Source: Rodentibacter caecimuris
GTDB taxonomy: Bacteria > Pseudomonadota > Gammaproteobacteria > Enterobacterales > Pasteurellaceae
NCBI RefSeq assembly: GCF_001019715.1
Contig: NZ_BBXJ01000001.1
Span: forward strand, 620,001-684,000
Direction of reading: 5' to 3'
Length of the DNA stretch: 64,000 nt
The position numbers were made by a program, and so were the translations under genes. The stretch's first letter is position 1, and every line of letters starts with the position of its first letter. Under the pieces are notes generated by a model, which worked only from the letters and a program-made list of their open reading frames with translations, was not told the DNA's origin and made no database searches. Shown piece by piece: positions 1 through 10,249 of this stretch.

Positions 1-367
1 GATGTTGAGTGCAGGTTATGATTTCAAAAGTTTCTTAGTATCAGTTGATGCAGGCTACAAAAAAGATAAAACTGATGGTAGTGAATCTACTAAATCTTTC
101 TTCGTTTCTCCAGGTTTCCAAGTTCCTGTAATTGCTGATGTCAGTAAGGTATATGGTAACTACTTATATGAGCAATCTAAATCTGGTGATGATAAAACCA
201 AAACTCATGGTTTCTTGTTAGGTGTTGATTATAAACTTCATAAACAAGTTATCACTTATGTAGAAGGTAAGTATGTTCAGTCTAAAGACTATACTAACGG
301 CAATTATGACGAAAATTCAAAAGTCAAAGATAAAGCTATTGGTGTAGGTCTGCGTGTATTCTTCTAA
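1..367 (+). CDS. ompP2: Outer-membrane porin, C-terminal part (P2-like)
   Basis: This is the 3' end of a gene whose start lies outside the window; the reading frame is open from the first bases. The 121 visible residues alternate polar and hydrophobic positions as in porin beta-strands, carry Lys/Asp/Ser-rich loop-like stretches, and end in a phenylalanine pair after a short hydrophobic strand, the usual BAM recognition signature of outer-membrane barrels. In H. influenzae the major porin P2 lies beside nagA, and the nag genes follow here, which supports a P2-type general porin. An intrinsic terminator follows directly. The family assignment is firm; the exact porin name rests mainly on context. 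Confidence 0.75.
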   Translation, partial: MLSAGYDFKSFLVSVDAGYKKDKTDGSESTKSFFVSPGFQVPVIADVSKVYGNYLYEQSKSGDDKTKTHGFLLGVDYKLHKQVITYVEGKYVQSKDYTNGNYDENSKVKDKAIGVGLRVFF

Positions 368-391
368 TTGTTAAACTAGAGAACTCACAAG

Positions 392-418
392 AAAGGCGAA
401 TCTTAAGATTCGCCTTTT
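392..418 (+). terminator. Intrinsic terminator of the porin gene
   Basis: A perfect palindrome (AAGGCGAATC, loop TTAA, GATTCGCCTT) followed by a T-run starts 25 bases after the porin stop codon. This is a strong rho-independent terminator, as expected for a very highly expressed gene. Confidence 0.9.
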
Positions 419-480
419 TACTTTTAACCACCTGTCATAAAAACCAACGTTTTTTGAACATTGTTTTTTCAACTTCCTGA

Positions 481-1236
481 TTATTTTTGGCTACACACTG
501 CAATAAAATGCAATTTATGTTTCGGATCATTGAAGGTTTTAAACATACGTTTAAATTGCTCACGGTTTTCTGTTTTCATCGCATTTTTAACAATCTTTAG
601 TGTGCCTAAAACGCCCTCGTCGTAAATTATTCCTTTTGGTGAAAGTAATGTCATTTCGCCTGAAAATGTATCCACATTACGGAATCCGCTTTCTTGGAAA
701 AGCCCTTTCCAACCTTCTTTAGTTAAAGGGGTTACCGTTACATTAATCGCCTTACGCATATTATCAAGAATAATTTGATGATCTTCGCCTACCAGCATCA
801 CATCATGAGTGAGCAAAAAACCGCCCGGTTTTAACACTCGAAAATATTCTACAATGGCTTTTTTCTTCGCCTCTACCGGCAACATCGTCAACATCGCCTC
901 ATTGATCACAATGTCAAAAGTCTCATCTTCAAAAGGTAATTTCATTGCATTGGCACGCTGAACGTGAATTTTATCTTGCAAGTTATTGGCGACGATATTG
1001 GCTTTCGCCTTTTCTAACGCCTCCTCATCTAAATCAACGCCCTCAATCTGACAACCGAATTGTTTCGCCAAATCAATCGCCGTTGTCCCCATATTACACG
1101 CCACTTCTAATACTTTTTTATTCTGATTAAAATCACCGTTACCAATCAACCAATCCGTTGCTTTTTTACCGCCGGGACGTAAACGTGTTTTTCCTAAACG
1201 GGCCAAAAAATTATGTCCGACTTCTTCTTTCGCCAT
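481..1236 (-). CDS. Class I SAM-dependent methyltransferase, unknown substrate
   Basis: The 251-residue product has a Rossmann-type SAM-binding fold. The motif I loop (EVACNMGTTAIDLA) is at about residues 44-57, an acidic post-motif (GVDLDEEA) at about 67-74, and a motif IV region (FDIVINEAMLT) near residue 107, followed by an FRVLKPGG segment typical of Methyltransf_11/25 proteins. The start is well supported: AGGAGATTAAA precedes the ATG. It resembles the conserved H. influenzae HI0095-type methyltransferases, whose substrate I do not know. It lies between the porin gene and nagA, but the nagA terminator separates it from the nag operon, so it is probably transcribed alone. Confidence 0.8.
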   Translation of the reverse strand: MAKEEVGHNFLARLGKTRLRPGGKKATDWLIGNGDFNQNKKVLEVACNMGTTAIDLAKQFGCQIEGVDLDEEALEKAKANIVANNLQDKIHVQRANAMKLPFEDETFDIVINEAMLTMLPVEAKKKAIVEYFRVLKPGGFLLTHDVMLVGEDHQIILDNMRKAINVTVTPLTKEGWKGLFQESGFRNVDTFSGEMTLLSPKGIIYDEGVLGTLKIVKNAMKTENREQFKRMFKTFNDPKHKLHFIAVCSQK

Positions 1237-1302
1237 TTTAATCTCCTACTCTTAAACTAAGTTTTTACATTATAGATAAAAATTATTCTTATTAAAGCAA
1301 TA

Positions 1303-1341
1303 AAGAAAAAAATCCATACCGTGGCTACGATATGGATTTTT
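1303..1341 (-). terminator. Intrinsic terminator after nagA
   Basis: On the minus strand the arms AAATCCATA and TATGGATTT enclose a 12-nt loop, followed by a T-run (the A-rich plus-strand bases 1302-1312). It ends the nan/nag operon ahead of the methyltransferase gene. Confidence 0.8.
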
Positions 1342-1365
1342 CTTATTTTTTATTCAGTCTATTTT

Positions 1366-2520
1366 TTATGATGACAAATTCGGTTTCCATTCCCCATTCA
1401 CCACCGTGCCAATCACCTCATAATTTGGTGTAAACACGGCAAGATTTGCCACTTTACCTTTTTCTACCGAACCTAAACGATCATCCACGCTAATAGCCCG
1501 TGCCGGATAGAGGTTACTCATACGAATCGCTTCTGCAAGAGGAATTTCTACATGTTCCACCGCATTTTTGATGGACTCCATCATCGTGATCGAAGCTCCC
1601 GCAATAGTACCGTTAGCATCATAACAACGACCTTCTTTTACATAAATGGTTTTGCCTTCAAAGGTGAAACTTTCTAATTCAGGCCCTGCACCCGCTGCCG
1701 CAATAGAATCGGTCACAATGCACAATTTATCACCTTTAATCTTCTTGTCGATTCTGACGTTACCATAGTCAACATGCACGCCATCTATAATAATAGCGGT
1801 GTAAATATCAGAATCCAACACCGCACCGACAACCCCCATAGCCCGACCGGAGCTGATTGGCGACATAGCATTATGTAGATGTGTTGCAAAGGTTGCGCCT
1901 TTACGGAATGCCGCTTTAGCGGTTTCATAAGTCGCATTAGAATGCCCAATGGAAACAACAATACCGCTTTTTACAAAATCGGGAATATATTGTGAGGTTG
2001 GATTTTCCGCGGCAATCGTGATCTTAGTAATCACATCACCGTTCTCACACAGAAAACCTTTCATTTCAGGCGAGATTTCACGGATATATTCAGGACGGTG
2101 TACGCCTTTTTTCTCCACGCTAATATAAGGCCCTTCAATGTGTAAACCGAGTGCTTGGTTCTTATGCTTAGTTAAATATTCCCGCATAATTTTAACCGCA
2201 CTTTTAATGCCTTCGTCCGGTGCGGTAATAAAGGTTGGTAAGAAACTGGTACAGCCGGATTTTAAATTGGTGGCTTGCATAATTTCCAAGGTTTCCACCG
2301 TGGTTTGATCATTAAACATCACACCGCCACAACCGTTGAGTTGAAGATCAATAAAACCGGCAGTTAAATTATTGCCCTGTAAATCAATGGTTTTAATGCC
2401 CGCCTCAAGTTCATTTTGCGGAATAACGGCTTCTATGATTTCCCCGTTAATCACCACCGCAAAATCACGCAATACCTCGTATTTTGTGTAAATCACTGAA
2501 TTAACTAATGCGTATTTCAT
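1366..2520 (-). CDS. nagA: N-acetylglucosamine-6-phosphate deacetylase
   Basis: NagA removes the acetyl group of GlcNAc-6-P to give GlcN-6-P in the cytosol, the step where sialic acid and GlcNAc breakdown meet. The 384-residue protein has the amidohydrolase order: GFIDLQLNGCGG at about 55-66, HIEGPY with the metal-ligand Glu129, GHSNA with His193, HLHNAMSP with His214/His216, and VTDSIAAAG with the catalytic Asp271. Length matches the family. It is the last gene of the nan/nag operon, 123 bp after nagB; that gap holds a cluster of hairpins. The operon carries it with nanA, nanK and nanE, so it should be induced by sialic acid. Confidence 0.97.
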   Translation of the reverse strand: MKYALVNSVIYTKYEVLRDFAVVINGEIIEAVIPQNELEAGIKTIDLQGNNLTAGFIDLQLNGCGGVMFNDQTTVETLEIMQATNLKSGCTSFLPTFITAPDEGIKSAVKIMREYLTKHKNQALGLHIEGPYISVEKKGVHRPEYIREISPEMKGFLCENGDVITKITIAAENPTSQYIPDFVKSGIVVSIGHSNATYETAKAAFRKGATFATHLHNAMSPISSGRAMGVVGAVLDSDIYTAIIIDGVHVDYGNVRIDKKIKGDKLCIVTDSIAAAGAGPELESFTFEGKTIYVKEGRCYDANGTIAGASITMMESIKNAVEHVEIPLAEAIRMSNLYPARAISVDDRLGSVEKGKVANLAVFTPNYEVIGTVVNGEWKPNLSS

Positions 2521-2541
2521 TTTATCTTCCTAAAATTATTC

Positions 2542-2634
2542 ACAAACTCGCTTACTCGTTTGTTCCCCCTAAAGGGGTCGTTGGCAAAGCCAACATTCCA
2601 AAAACAGTGTTTTTGTGACCGCACTTTCTGCGGT
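2542..2634 (-). repeat. Cluster of five hairpins between nagB and nagA
   Basis: Five inverted repeats follow one another: ACAAAC/GTTTGT (2542-2563), CCCC/GGGG (2566-2577), GTTGGC-AAA-GCCAAC (2580-2594), CAAAAAC-AGT-GTTTTTG (2599-2615) and ACCGCA-CTTTC-TGCGGT (2618-2634), the last including an uptake signal. None has a convincing T-run in the operon direction. They may slow mRNA decay or form a dispersed intergenic repeat unit. The arms are seen directly; the role is inferred. Confidence 0.75.
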
Positions 2635-2643
2635 GTTGCTGAA

Positions 2644-3450
2644 TTATGACAACACGCTATGAATGGCTCGTTGCTCTAATTCACTGAAATATTTTACTGT
2701 TTTCACTTTTAATTCTTGCTGTGCCGGTTCATCACATACTAAGATAAAGTGGCGATGCAACTGTAATGCGCTGACCGTCCACATATGGTTCACCGCCCCT
2801 TCAACAGCGGCTTGCACGGCAAGGGCTTTTTGATGCCCGGTGGCAAGAATCATCACTTCTTCCGCATCTAATAAGGTGGCAACGCCAATGGTTAGAGCAT
2901 ACTTCGGCACTTTATTCACATCATTATCAAAGAAACGGGAATTGGCAATAAGCGTATCCTGCGTCAAAGTTTTAATCCGTGTGCGAGAATTCAATGATGA
3001 TGCCGGCTCATTAAAGGCTATATGTCCGTCATTTCCCACTCCGCCCATAAATAAATTGATTTTTCCGTAAGATTTAATTTTTTCTTCATAGCGGCGACAT
3101 TCTTCATCATGATCTTCCGTATTACCATTCAAAATATTAATATTTTGCGGTTGAATATCGATATGATTAAAGAAGTTTTTATACATAAAGCTATGATAAC
3201 TTTCAGGATGATCTTGTGGTAAATCCACGTATTCATCCATGTTAAAGGTAACAACATGTTTGAAACTCACTTCACCGGCTTGATAAAGTTTGATCAATTC
3301 CTGATAGGTTTTAAGCGGTGTGCTACCGGTAGGCAAACCAAGTATAAACGGACGTTCTGCAGTCGGTTTGAAATGGTTAATTCGATCCGCAATATGACGA
3401 GCTGCCCAACGGCTCACTTGATCATTTGTTTGTAAAGGGATAAGACGCAT
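2644..3450 (-). CDS. nagB: Glucosamine-6-phosphate deaminase
   Basis: NagB turns GlcN-6-P into fructose-6-P and ammonia, feeding amino sugars into glycolysis. The 268-residue protein carries the phosphate-binding loop GLPTGSTPL (38-46), the catalytic Asp72 in NMDEYV, and the Asp141/His143/Glu148 triad in the [11 protein letters not shown] stretch. Length and motifs match the hexameric deaminases. It is the penultimate gene of the nan/nag operon. The 139-bp gap to nanA holds an uptake signal and an AT-rich stretch, so a weak internal promoter is possible but not evident. Confidence 0.97.
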   Translation of the reverse strand: MRLIPLQTNDQVSRWAARHIADRINHFKPTAERPFILGLPTGSTPLKTYQELIKLYQAGEVSFKHVVTFNMDEYVDLPQDHPESYHSFMYKNFFNHIDIQPQNINILNGNTEDHDEECRRYEEKIKSYGKINLFMGGVGNDGHIAFNEPASSLNSRTRIKTLTQDTLIANSRFFDNDVNKVPKYALTIGVATLLDAEEVMILATGHQKALAVQAAVEGAVNHMWTVSALQLHRHFILVCDEPAQQELKVKTVKYFSELEQRAIHSVLS

Positions 3451-3589
3451 AAGAAAACTTCCTTTAGTTTGACCGCACTTATCCCATCATATCTCACGGA
3501 AAACTTTAATATAAACGTTTAGTTTCCCCTCCCCTTTCTATAAATAAAAAGAAAGACTCATTCAACAAGTGCGATCAATTTTTATGAAT

Positions 3590-4468
3590 TTATAAATATT
3601 TCTGTTTTAATTCTTTTGCTTTTGCAAGCTGTTCCGGTGTGGCTTTTGCCGTCATCGGTTCACGACAATACCCCGCTTCGACCCCTTCTAATTTGAGCAA
3701 TTCTTTGATGGTTAAATATAAACCGTTGGCTAAAATACCTTCAATCAAATCATTAGTTACATGCTGAATATCTAGGGCTTCTTGAAGTTTACCCGCTTTG
3801 GTTAATTCAAAGATTTCGCGGGCACGTACACCATTCACATTGAATGTCGAACCAATTGCACCGTCCACCCCTAAAGAGGCTGCCGGTAACATCATTTCAT
3901 CAAACCCAGCCCAAATGAGGTGATTTGGATACGCCTTTTTCAAACGTTCTAAGAGATAGAAATCGCCCGCAGTAAATTTCACACCAAGCACTTTTGGGTT
4001 TTTATAAAGTTCGCCGAATTGCTCAATTCCCATATTAACACCGGTTAAAAACGGTATGGAATAGACGATCATATTATTACCGGTTTTCTCAATGATGGTA
4101 TCGTAATAATGTTTGATTTCAGGAAAACTGAATTTATAGTAGAAAGGAGTAACTGCCGATAAACAGTCATAGCCTAATTCGGTTGCATATTGACCTAATT
4201 CAACGGCTTCCTGCAAATTGACGCTACCTACTTGGGCGATAAGCGCTACTTGATCTTTTACTTCATCTTTTGCAATACGGAAAATTTCTTTTTTCTCTGC
4301 GGTAGAAAGCATAAAGTTTTCACCGGTAGAACCACCGACATATAAACCGTCCACTTTCATTTTATCAATGTTATAACGAATAATTTGGCGCAATCCTTTT
4401 TCATTGATTGAACCGTCTTCGTTGAATGACACTAATAACGCACTGAAAATACCCTTTAAATCACGCAT
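3590..4468 (-). CDS. nanA: N-acetylneuraminate lyase
   Basis: NanA cleaves sialic acid (Neu5Ac) to ManNAc and pyruvate. The 292-residue protein is a class I aldolase of the DapA/NanA barrel family: GGSTGEN (45-51) binds the substrate carboxylate, Tyr136 lies in YSIPFLTG, and the Schiff-base Lys164 in GVKFTAGD. The SIPF/KFTAG pattern is that of NanA, not of DapA, whose own gene lies at 34605. A strong AGGAGA site precedes the ATG. It starts 9 bp after siaR, inside the nan operon. Confidence 0.97.
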   Translation of the reverse strand: MRDLKGIFSALLVSFNEDGSINEKGLRQIIRYNIDKMKVDGLYVGGSTGENFMLSTAEKKEIFRIAKDEVKDQVALIAQVGSVNLQEAVELGQYATELGYDCLSAVTPFYYKFSFPEIKHYYDTIIEKTGNNMIVYSIPFLTGVNMGIEQFGELYKNPKVLGVKFTAGDFYLLERLKKAYPNHLIWAGFDEMMLPAASLGVDGAIGSTFNVNGVRAREIFELTKAGKLQEALDIQHVTNDLIEGILANGLYLTIKELLKLEGVEAGYCREPMTAKATPEQLAKAKELKQKYL

Positions 4469-4477
4469 ACTTTTCTC

Positions 4478-5344
4478 CTATTTTATACGTTGTTCAAGAA
4501 TCACATCGAGCGTTTTTTGCTTTATCTCTATCGCTTTATCTTGCTCACTTTGCACTAATAAAGCGTAAATCAAATCTAATACAAAAAGCTGGGCGATTTT
4601 GGTACCAATGGAATCCCCCTGCAATTTACCCTGTTTATTACCGTTTACTAAAACAAAATCCGCAGAGCTTGTAACCGGCGAACGCAAGCTATGAGTGATT
4701 GCCACTGTCGTTGCCCCATTTTGTTTGGCAATTTTTAACGCATGTGCGGTTTCTTGCGAATACCCTGAATGGCTTATCCCAATAGCAACATCCCGCGGTT
4801 TGAGTAATGCCGCCTGCATATACATAAAATGGTTATTGCCGGTCGCATCGACTTGGAACCCGATACGCATTAATTTATTTTTTGCCTCTTCTGCCGTTAT
4901 CCCCGATGAACCCACACCAAATAAAAAAACACGATTTGCACGGCGTATCGCACTAACGGTTTCTTCTAACTGATTAAAATCGAGTAAATTAATGGTTTCA
5001 TCTATTACGCTAGTAATAGAGGTTTGTAATTTTTGTGCAATATGGCGTGAGCTATCGGTAGGTTCAATATCGTTTTCTAACAATGGGTGGGAATGATTGT
5101 CTTTTGTCGCCAATTCAATGGAAAGCTCCAGTTTAAAATCACTAAAACCTTTAAAGCCCACCGAGCGACAAAAACGGACGAAAGTAGCTTCTCCTACGCC
5201 TAAACTCTCGGCAATTTCGGAAAGCGGATACCCCACAACAAGATCCGGAGAGGTTAAAACGGTATCGGCAATTTTTTTCTCGGTTTTGGTCAAACTTTGA
5301 TAAAGCGAGCTTATGGTATTTAAAATATTCCCATTTCTAGTCAT
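4478..5344 (-). CDS. siaR: RpiR-family sialic acid regulator
   Basis: The 288-residue protein has an N-terminal RpiR helix-turn-helix (about residues 1-75, with LSEIAESLGVGEATFVRF) and a C-terminal SIS phosphosugar-binding domain (about 125-265). In H. influenzae the gene at this place in the operon, SiaR, represses both divergent sialic acid operons and responds to GlcN-6-P together with CRP. The start overlaps the end of nanK by 8 bp, so the two are translationally coupled. Its likely operators are the GAAATAAAACTYCAT repeats at 7020 and 7089. Family is certain; ligand and targets are inferred from the homologue. Confidence 0.93.
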   Translation of the reverse strand: MTRNGNILNTISSLYQSLTKTEKKIADTVLTSPDLVVGYPLSEIAESLGVGEATFVRFCRSVGFKGFSDFKLELSIELATKDNHSHPLLENDIEPTDSSRHIAQKLQTSITSVIDETINLLDFNQLEETVSAIRRANRVFLFGVGSSGITAEEAKNKLMRIGFQVDATGNNHFMYMQAALLKPRDVAIGISHSGYSQETAHALKIAKQNGATTVAITHSLRSPVTSSADFVLVNGNKQGKLQGDSIGTKIAQLFVLDLIYALLVQSEQDKAIEIKQKTLDVILEQRIK

Positions 5345-6239
5345 GACTTCCTCCTTGCAATTGTGCGAGTAAGCAATCTTTTACCCAATAGGCGGCTCCC
5401 ACTAAACCGGCATCTTGCCCGAGTTGGGCGGGAATCAGTTCACAATGATAAACTTTCGGCATTTCATTCAAAAACTGCTGCACCAAAGGCAAATAACCTT
5501 CCGCCAAACCAACACTTCCTCCAATAGCAATTTTCTGCATATCTAGAGTAATTTTTAAATCGGCGACTAAATTAGCAATGGCAATGGCTGAACGGGCAAC
5601 AAGTGCGGTTGCTTTTTCATCATTTTTTCTAAAACGATCAAATACTTCTTTTGGAGAACAAGAAACATCCCAAGTGGAAGATACCGCTTCAATAGCACGA
5701 CCTGAAGCGATTGCTTCTACGCAACCGCGACGACCACAACCGCACAACGGCCCATTCGGGTCTGCCAAGGTATGACCGATATGCCCTGAAATACCATTCG
5801 GTTCCGTGAGTAACTGACGATTAATAATCAATCCGCCGCCCACTCCAGTCGAAACAGTGATAAAGGCAAAATTGGCTAATGTATCCCGTTCCTGTAATTG
5901 ATATTCCGCATAAGCGGCAGCCTGAACGTCATTTAGCAATCCTATCGGTTTATCCGTATGGCGGGCAATACTTGCTTTAAGCGGAAATTCCGCTAGTCCC
6001 CCTAGATTTTTAGGATTCAGTGCGGTCAAAATACCCTGATTGATAATTCCGGTAGAAGCAACCGCAACATAATCAAACTGGCCGGCATATTCCGTTAATA
6101 ATTGAGCGATACTTTGGTGTAATGCTTCTGCTGCATTATTTTGAGGGGTAGAAATTTGTTGGCGTTGAGCAACTCCGCCCTTTTCAACAATTGCAGCGGC
6201 AATCTTAGTTCCGCCAATATCTAAAGCCAAACAACGCAT
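5337..6239 (-). CDS. nanK: N-acetylmannosamine kinase (ROK family)
   Basis: NanK phosphorylates ManNAc to ManNAc-6-P with ATP. The 300-residue ROK protein begins with the nucleotide-binding DIGGTKIAAA (7-16), has a LNDVQAAA segment with the probable catalytic Asp104, and a ROK zinc site at His156 and Cys166/168/173. Operon position between nanE and siaR supports ManNAc rather than glucose as substrate. Its last codons overlap the siaR start. Confidence 0.95.
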   Translation of the reverse strand: MRCLALDIGGTKIAAAIVEKGGVAQRQQISTPQNNAAEALHQSIAQLLTEYAGQFDYVAVASTGIINQGILTALNPKNLGGLAEFPLKASIARHTDKPIGLLNDVQAAAYAEYQLQERDTLANFAFITVSTGVGGGLIINRQLLTEPNGISGHIGHTLADPNGPLCGCGRRGCVEAIASGRAIEAVSSTWDVSCSPKEVFDRFRKNDEKATALVARSAIAIANLVADLKITLDMQKIAIGGSVGLAEGYLPLVQQFLNEMPKVYHCELIPAQLGQDAGLVGAAYWVKDCLLAQLQGGSHD

Positions 6240-6257
6240 CGTGAATTCCTTCTTATC

Positions 6258-6944
6258 TTATTTTGCCCATTTCACTGCTTCGGCAAACCAACCGACAATA
6301 TGTTCAAGACGGGTCAATGCGGAACCAACCGTCACAAAATCCGCCCCGATTTCGATGGCGGTTTTAGCCAATTCAGGAGAATTGTAACGCCCTTCCGCCA
6401 TCACCCGACAACCAGCGGCTTTTAAATCTTTCACTAATTGATAATCCGGTTCTTCTGGCACTGTTCCGCCGGTATAACCCGACATAGTGCTACCAATAAT
6501 ATCAAATCCTAATGTTTGGCAGTGTAATCCTTCTTCCAAATTGGAACAATCCGCCATCGCAAGACAACCCAATTCATGGATTTTTTTGACCGCACTTTCC
6601 AATTCAACCGGACGAGGGCGATGAGTGCCGTCCACCGCAATAATGTCCGCCCCCGCATTAGCAAGATCTTCAATGTCATTCAGAAACGGGGTAATACGAA
6701 CCGGACTATCGGGTAGATCACGCTTTACGATGCCGATAATCGGAACATTTACCGTTGGACGGGTTGCTTTTAAATTTTCTACGCCTTCAATACGGAGACC
6801 GGCCGCACCGCCTACTACTGAAGCTTGAGCCATTGCCGCCACAATTTCCGGTTTATCCATCGGACCATCATCCACCGGCTGACAAGAGGCGATTAAACCA
6901 TTTTGAATACGCTGAAAAATCTGTTCGTGTGTAAATCTAGACAT
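6258..6944 (-). CDS. nanE: N-acetylmannosamine-6-phosphate 2-epimerase
   Basis: NanE converts ManNAc-6-P to GlcNAc-6-P, linking sialic acid breakdown to NagA. The 228-residue TIM-barrel protein has the family stretches [17 protein letters not shown] near its N-terminus, DGTHRPRP in the middle and [10 protein letters not shown] near the end. I chose the ATG at 6944 because GAGG lies 5 nt before it; an in-frame ATG at 6956 has no good ribosome site. It is the first gene of the leftward nan/nag operon. Confidence 0.96.
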   Translation of the reverse strand: MSRFTHEQIFQRIQNGLIASCQPVDDGPMDKPEIVAAMAQASVVGGAAGLRIEGVENLKATRPTVNVPIIGIVKRDLPDSPVRITPFLNDIEDLANAGADIIAVDGTHRPRPVELESAVKKIHELGCLAMADCSNLEEGLHCQTLGFDIIGSTMSGYTGGTVPEEPDYQLVKDLKAAGCRVMAEGRYNSPELAKTAIEIGADFVTVGSALTRLEHIVGWFAEAVKWAK

Positions 6945-7011
6945 AAAAACCCTCATTTCATCTTCGGATAAACCGAGATCATTAAAATCTCAAGTTCCGT
7001 TACTTTTCCTC

Positions 7012-7040
7012 ATTATATAGAAATAAAACTTCATTTTAAA
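7012..7040 (-). promoter_or_regulatory. Probable nan operon promoter
   Basis: On the minus strand a perfect -10 box TATAAT lies at 7012-7017, with only a weak -35 (TTTAAA, 7035-7040) 17 bp upstream, as expected for an activator-dependent promoter. Start of transcription would be near 7005. The CRP-like site centred at 7075.5 would then lie near -70, a class I position. Confidence 0.6.
7020..7034. promoter_or_regulatory. Candidate SiaR operator A
   Basis: GAAATAAAACTTCAT is repeated with one change at 7089-7103. It has partial GAA/TTC symmetry, common in RpiR-family sites, and lies between the -35 and -10 of the nan promoter, where a bound repressor would block RNA polymerase. Assignment to SiaR is inference. 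Confidence 0.5.
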
Positions 7041-7067
7041 TTTATTTTTGAAGCATATTTTCTTAAA

Positions 7068-7083
7068 TGTGATCAATGTCTCA
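7068..7083. promoter_or_regulatory. CRP-like site between nanE and siaP
   Basis: TGTGA-TCAATG-TCTCA matches the CRP consensus TGTGA-N6-TCACA at 9 of 10 defined bases. It is midway between the two candidate SiaR operators in the divergent control region. In H. influenzae CRP and SiaR jointly control these operons, which agrees. Confidence 0.65.
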
Positions 7084-7088
7084 ATTTT

Positions 7089-7103
7089 GAAATAAAACTC
7101 CAT
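7089..7103. promoter_or_regulatory. Candidate SiaR operator B
   Basis: GAAATAAAACTCCAT is a 14/15 direct repeat of operator A, 69 bp away, on the siaP side of the CRP-like site. Two sites could allow looping over bound CRP or separate control of the two operons. Confidence 0.5.
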
Positions 7104-7190
7104 AGGGCTATTTAAAAACTGTTTTTTTACTCTTAGAATAAAAATTGAAGAATTGTTTTGGGTACTGTTTTACCAAAATTCTTATGCTAG

Positions 7191-8213
<1,023 letters not shown>

Positions 8214-8289
8214 TTAACCTTGAATGCACCTACTGTCCGGTGCATTCAATTTCGTCCTTTTCTTTTCGTCTTCGTGCATGGAGTAAAGC

Positions 8290-10140
8290 ATGAAAATTTT
8301 TAATAAATTAGAGGAATGGATTGGTGGCGCTCTATTTCTCGTCATTTTCTGCATTCTTATCGCGCAAATTCTTTCCAGACAGGTATTTCACTCCCCCCTT
8401 ATTTGGAGTGAGGAACTTACCAAACTGCTTTTTGTATATGTAGGTATGCTCGGCATTAGCGTTGCTATCAGAAAACAAGATCATGTTTACATTGATTTCT
8501 TAACCAATTTAATGCCGGCTAAAGTGAGAAAGCTATCAAATACCTTTGTACAACTCATTATTTTTGCCTGTATCTTCTTTTTTATCCATTTCGGCATTCG
8601 AACCTTTACCAATGCGTCTTTCCCGATTGATGCTTTGGGCGGTATTTCGGAAAAGTGGATTTTTGCCGCTTTACCTGTTGTTGCTGCCTTAATGATGATT
8701 CGCTTTTTTCAGGCTCAAGCACAAAATTTCAAGGAAGATAAAAGCTATTTACCCGCCACTTTCTTTATTGTAAGTGCGGTCATTTTACTGGCAATTTTAT
8801 TTTTTGCGCCGGATTGGTTTAAAGTTTTACGTATTACAAACTACATAAAACTGGGTTCTAGTGCCGTTTATGTCGCCCTGCTTGTATGGCTTGTCATTAT
8901 GTTCTTAGGTGTGCCTGTGGGTTGGTCACTTTTCATTGCAACCCTTCTCTATTTCACCATGACTCGGTGGAATGTCGTGAATGCGGCATCGGACAAATTA
9001 GTATATAGCCTGAATAGTTTCCCACTGCTTGCCGTACCGTTCTACATCTTAACCGGTATTTTGATGAATACGGGCGGAATCACGGAACGTATTTTCAACT
9101 TTGCAAAAGCCTTACTCGGCCACTACACCGGCGGAATGGGGCACGTAAATATCGGTGCAAGTTTACTATTTTCAGGTATGTCCGGATCAGCCCTTGCTGA
9201 TGCAGGCGGTTTAGGCCAGTTAGAAATTAAAGCGATGCGCGATGCAGGTTATGATGATGACATTTGCGGTGGAATTACCGCGGCTTCTTGCATTATCGGC
9301 CCTTTGGTACCGCCAAGTATTGCAATGATTATTTATGGTGTTATTGCTAACGAATCCATTGCCAAACTCTTTATTGCCGGCTTTGTACCCGGTGTATTAG
9401 TGACTATCGCGCTCATGGCAATGAACTATTACGTTTCTAAAAAACGCGGCTATCCAAGAACGCCAAAAGCCACTCGTGCAGAGCTATGCGATTCATTCAA
9501 GCGTGCTTTCTGGGCAATTTTAACGCCAATATTGATTATTGGAGGTATATTCTCCGGTCTATTCAGCCCGACAGAATCTGCCGTAGTTGCGGCGGCTTAC
9601 TCCGTCATTATTGGTAAGTTTGTCTATAAAGAGCTCACCTTAAAAATGCTCTTCAACAGCTGTGTGGAAGCCATGGCGATTACCGGTGTCGTTGCATTAA
9701 TGATTATGACGGTTACCTTCTTCGGAGATATGATCGCCCGTGAACAAGTGGCAATGCGTATTGCCGATGTCTTTGTTGCCGTTGCGGATTCACCGTTAAT
9801 GGTACTTGTGATGATCAATGCTTTGTTGCTCTTCCTCGGTATGTTTATTGACGCTCTGGCATTACAATTCTTAGTTCTGCCGATGCTGATTCCAATTGCC
9901 ATGCAGTTTAATATCGATCTTGTCTTTTTCGGTGTGATGACAACACTAAATATGATGATCGGAATTTTAACACCACCAATGGGAATGGCTCTCTTTGTCG
10001 TAGCACGTGTTGGCAATATGTCGGTATCCACTGTAACAAAAGGTGTACTACCGTTCTTAATTCCAATTTTTGCTATGTTGGTTTTAATCACTGTCTTCCC
10101 ACAAATTATTACCTTTATACCGAATCTCTTGATTCCATAG
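8290..10140 (+). CDS. siaT: Fused sialic acid TRAP permease SiaQM
   Basis: This 616-residue inner-membrane protein joins the small SiaQ subunit (about residues 1-165, four membrane segments) and the large SiaM subunit (about 185-616) through an extra hydrophobic helix. SiaM carries the DctM features: a GGITERIF segment, [17 protein letters not shown], and IIGPLVPPS followed by a second symmetrical half. It imports Neu5Ac with sodium, using SiaP. The fusion is the form seen in H. influenzae. It lies 76 bp after siaP and ends in a paired uptake-signal hairpin. Confidence 0.97.
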   Translation: MKIFNKLEEWIGGALFLVIFCILIAQILSRQVFHSPLIWSEELTKLLFVYVGMLGISVAIRKQDHVYIDFLTNLMPAKVRKLSNTFVQLIIFACIFFFIHFGIRTFTNASFPIDALGGISEKWIFAALPVVAALMMIRFFQAQAQNFKEDKSYLPATFFIVSAVILLAILFFAPDWFKVLRITNYIKLGSSAVYVALLVWLVIMFLGVPVGWSLFIATLLYFTMTRWNVVNAASDKLVYSLNSFPLLAVPFYILTGILMNTGGITERIFNFAKALLGHYTGGMGHVNIGASLLFSGMSGSALADAGGLGQLEIKAMRDAGYDDDICGGITAASCIIGPLVPPSIAMIIYGVIANESIAKLFIAGFVPGVLVTIALMAMNYYVSKKRGYPRTPKATRAELCDSFKRAFWAILTPILIIGGIFSGLFSPTESAVVAAAYSVIIGKFVYKELTLKMLFNSCVEAMAITGVVALMIMTVTFFGDMIAREQVAMRIADVFVAVADSPLMVLVMINALLLFLGMFIDALALQFLVLPMLIPIAMQFNIDLVFFGVMTTLNMMIGILTPPMGMALFVVARVGNMSVSTVTKGVLPFLIPIFAMLVLITVFPQIITFIPNLLIP

Positions 10141-10142
10141 CT

Positions 10143-10182
10143 AAAGTGCGGTTAAAAATCATCACATTTTTGACCGCACTTT
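10143..10182 (+). terminator. Uptake-signal pair acting as terminator after siaT
   Basis: AAAGTGCGGT and ACCGCACTTT face each other around 20 bases that also pair in part (AAAAAT with ATTTTT). The stem is strong but the following T-run is short (TTTAAAT), so termination before nanM may be partial. Confidence 0.6.
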
Positions 10183-10249
10183 AAATAACACTCTATTCAA
10201 TGCCGTTTTATGAATAGCAAATCATAACATTACTCAAATGAGGTTTATT

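Noticed and set aside
9624-10091. 155-codon open frame on the minus strand inside siaT
   Set aside because: It is antisense to well conserved SiaM membrane helices, is dominated by Ile/Thr/Lys as expected from reversed hydrophobic codons, and has no family match I recognise.
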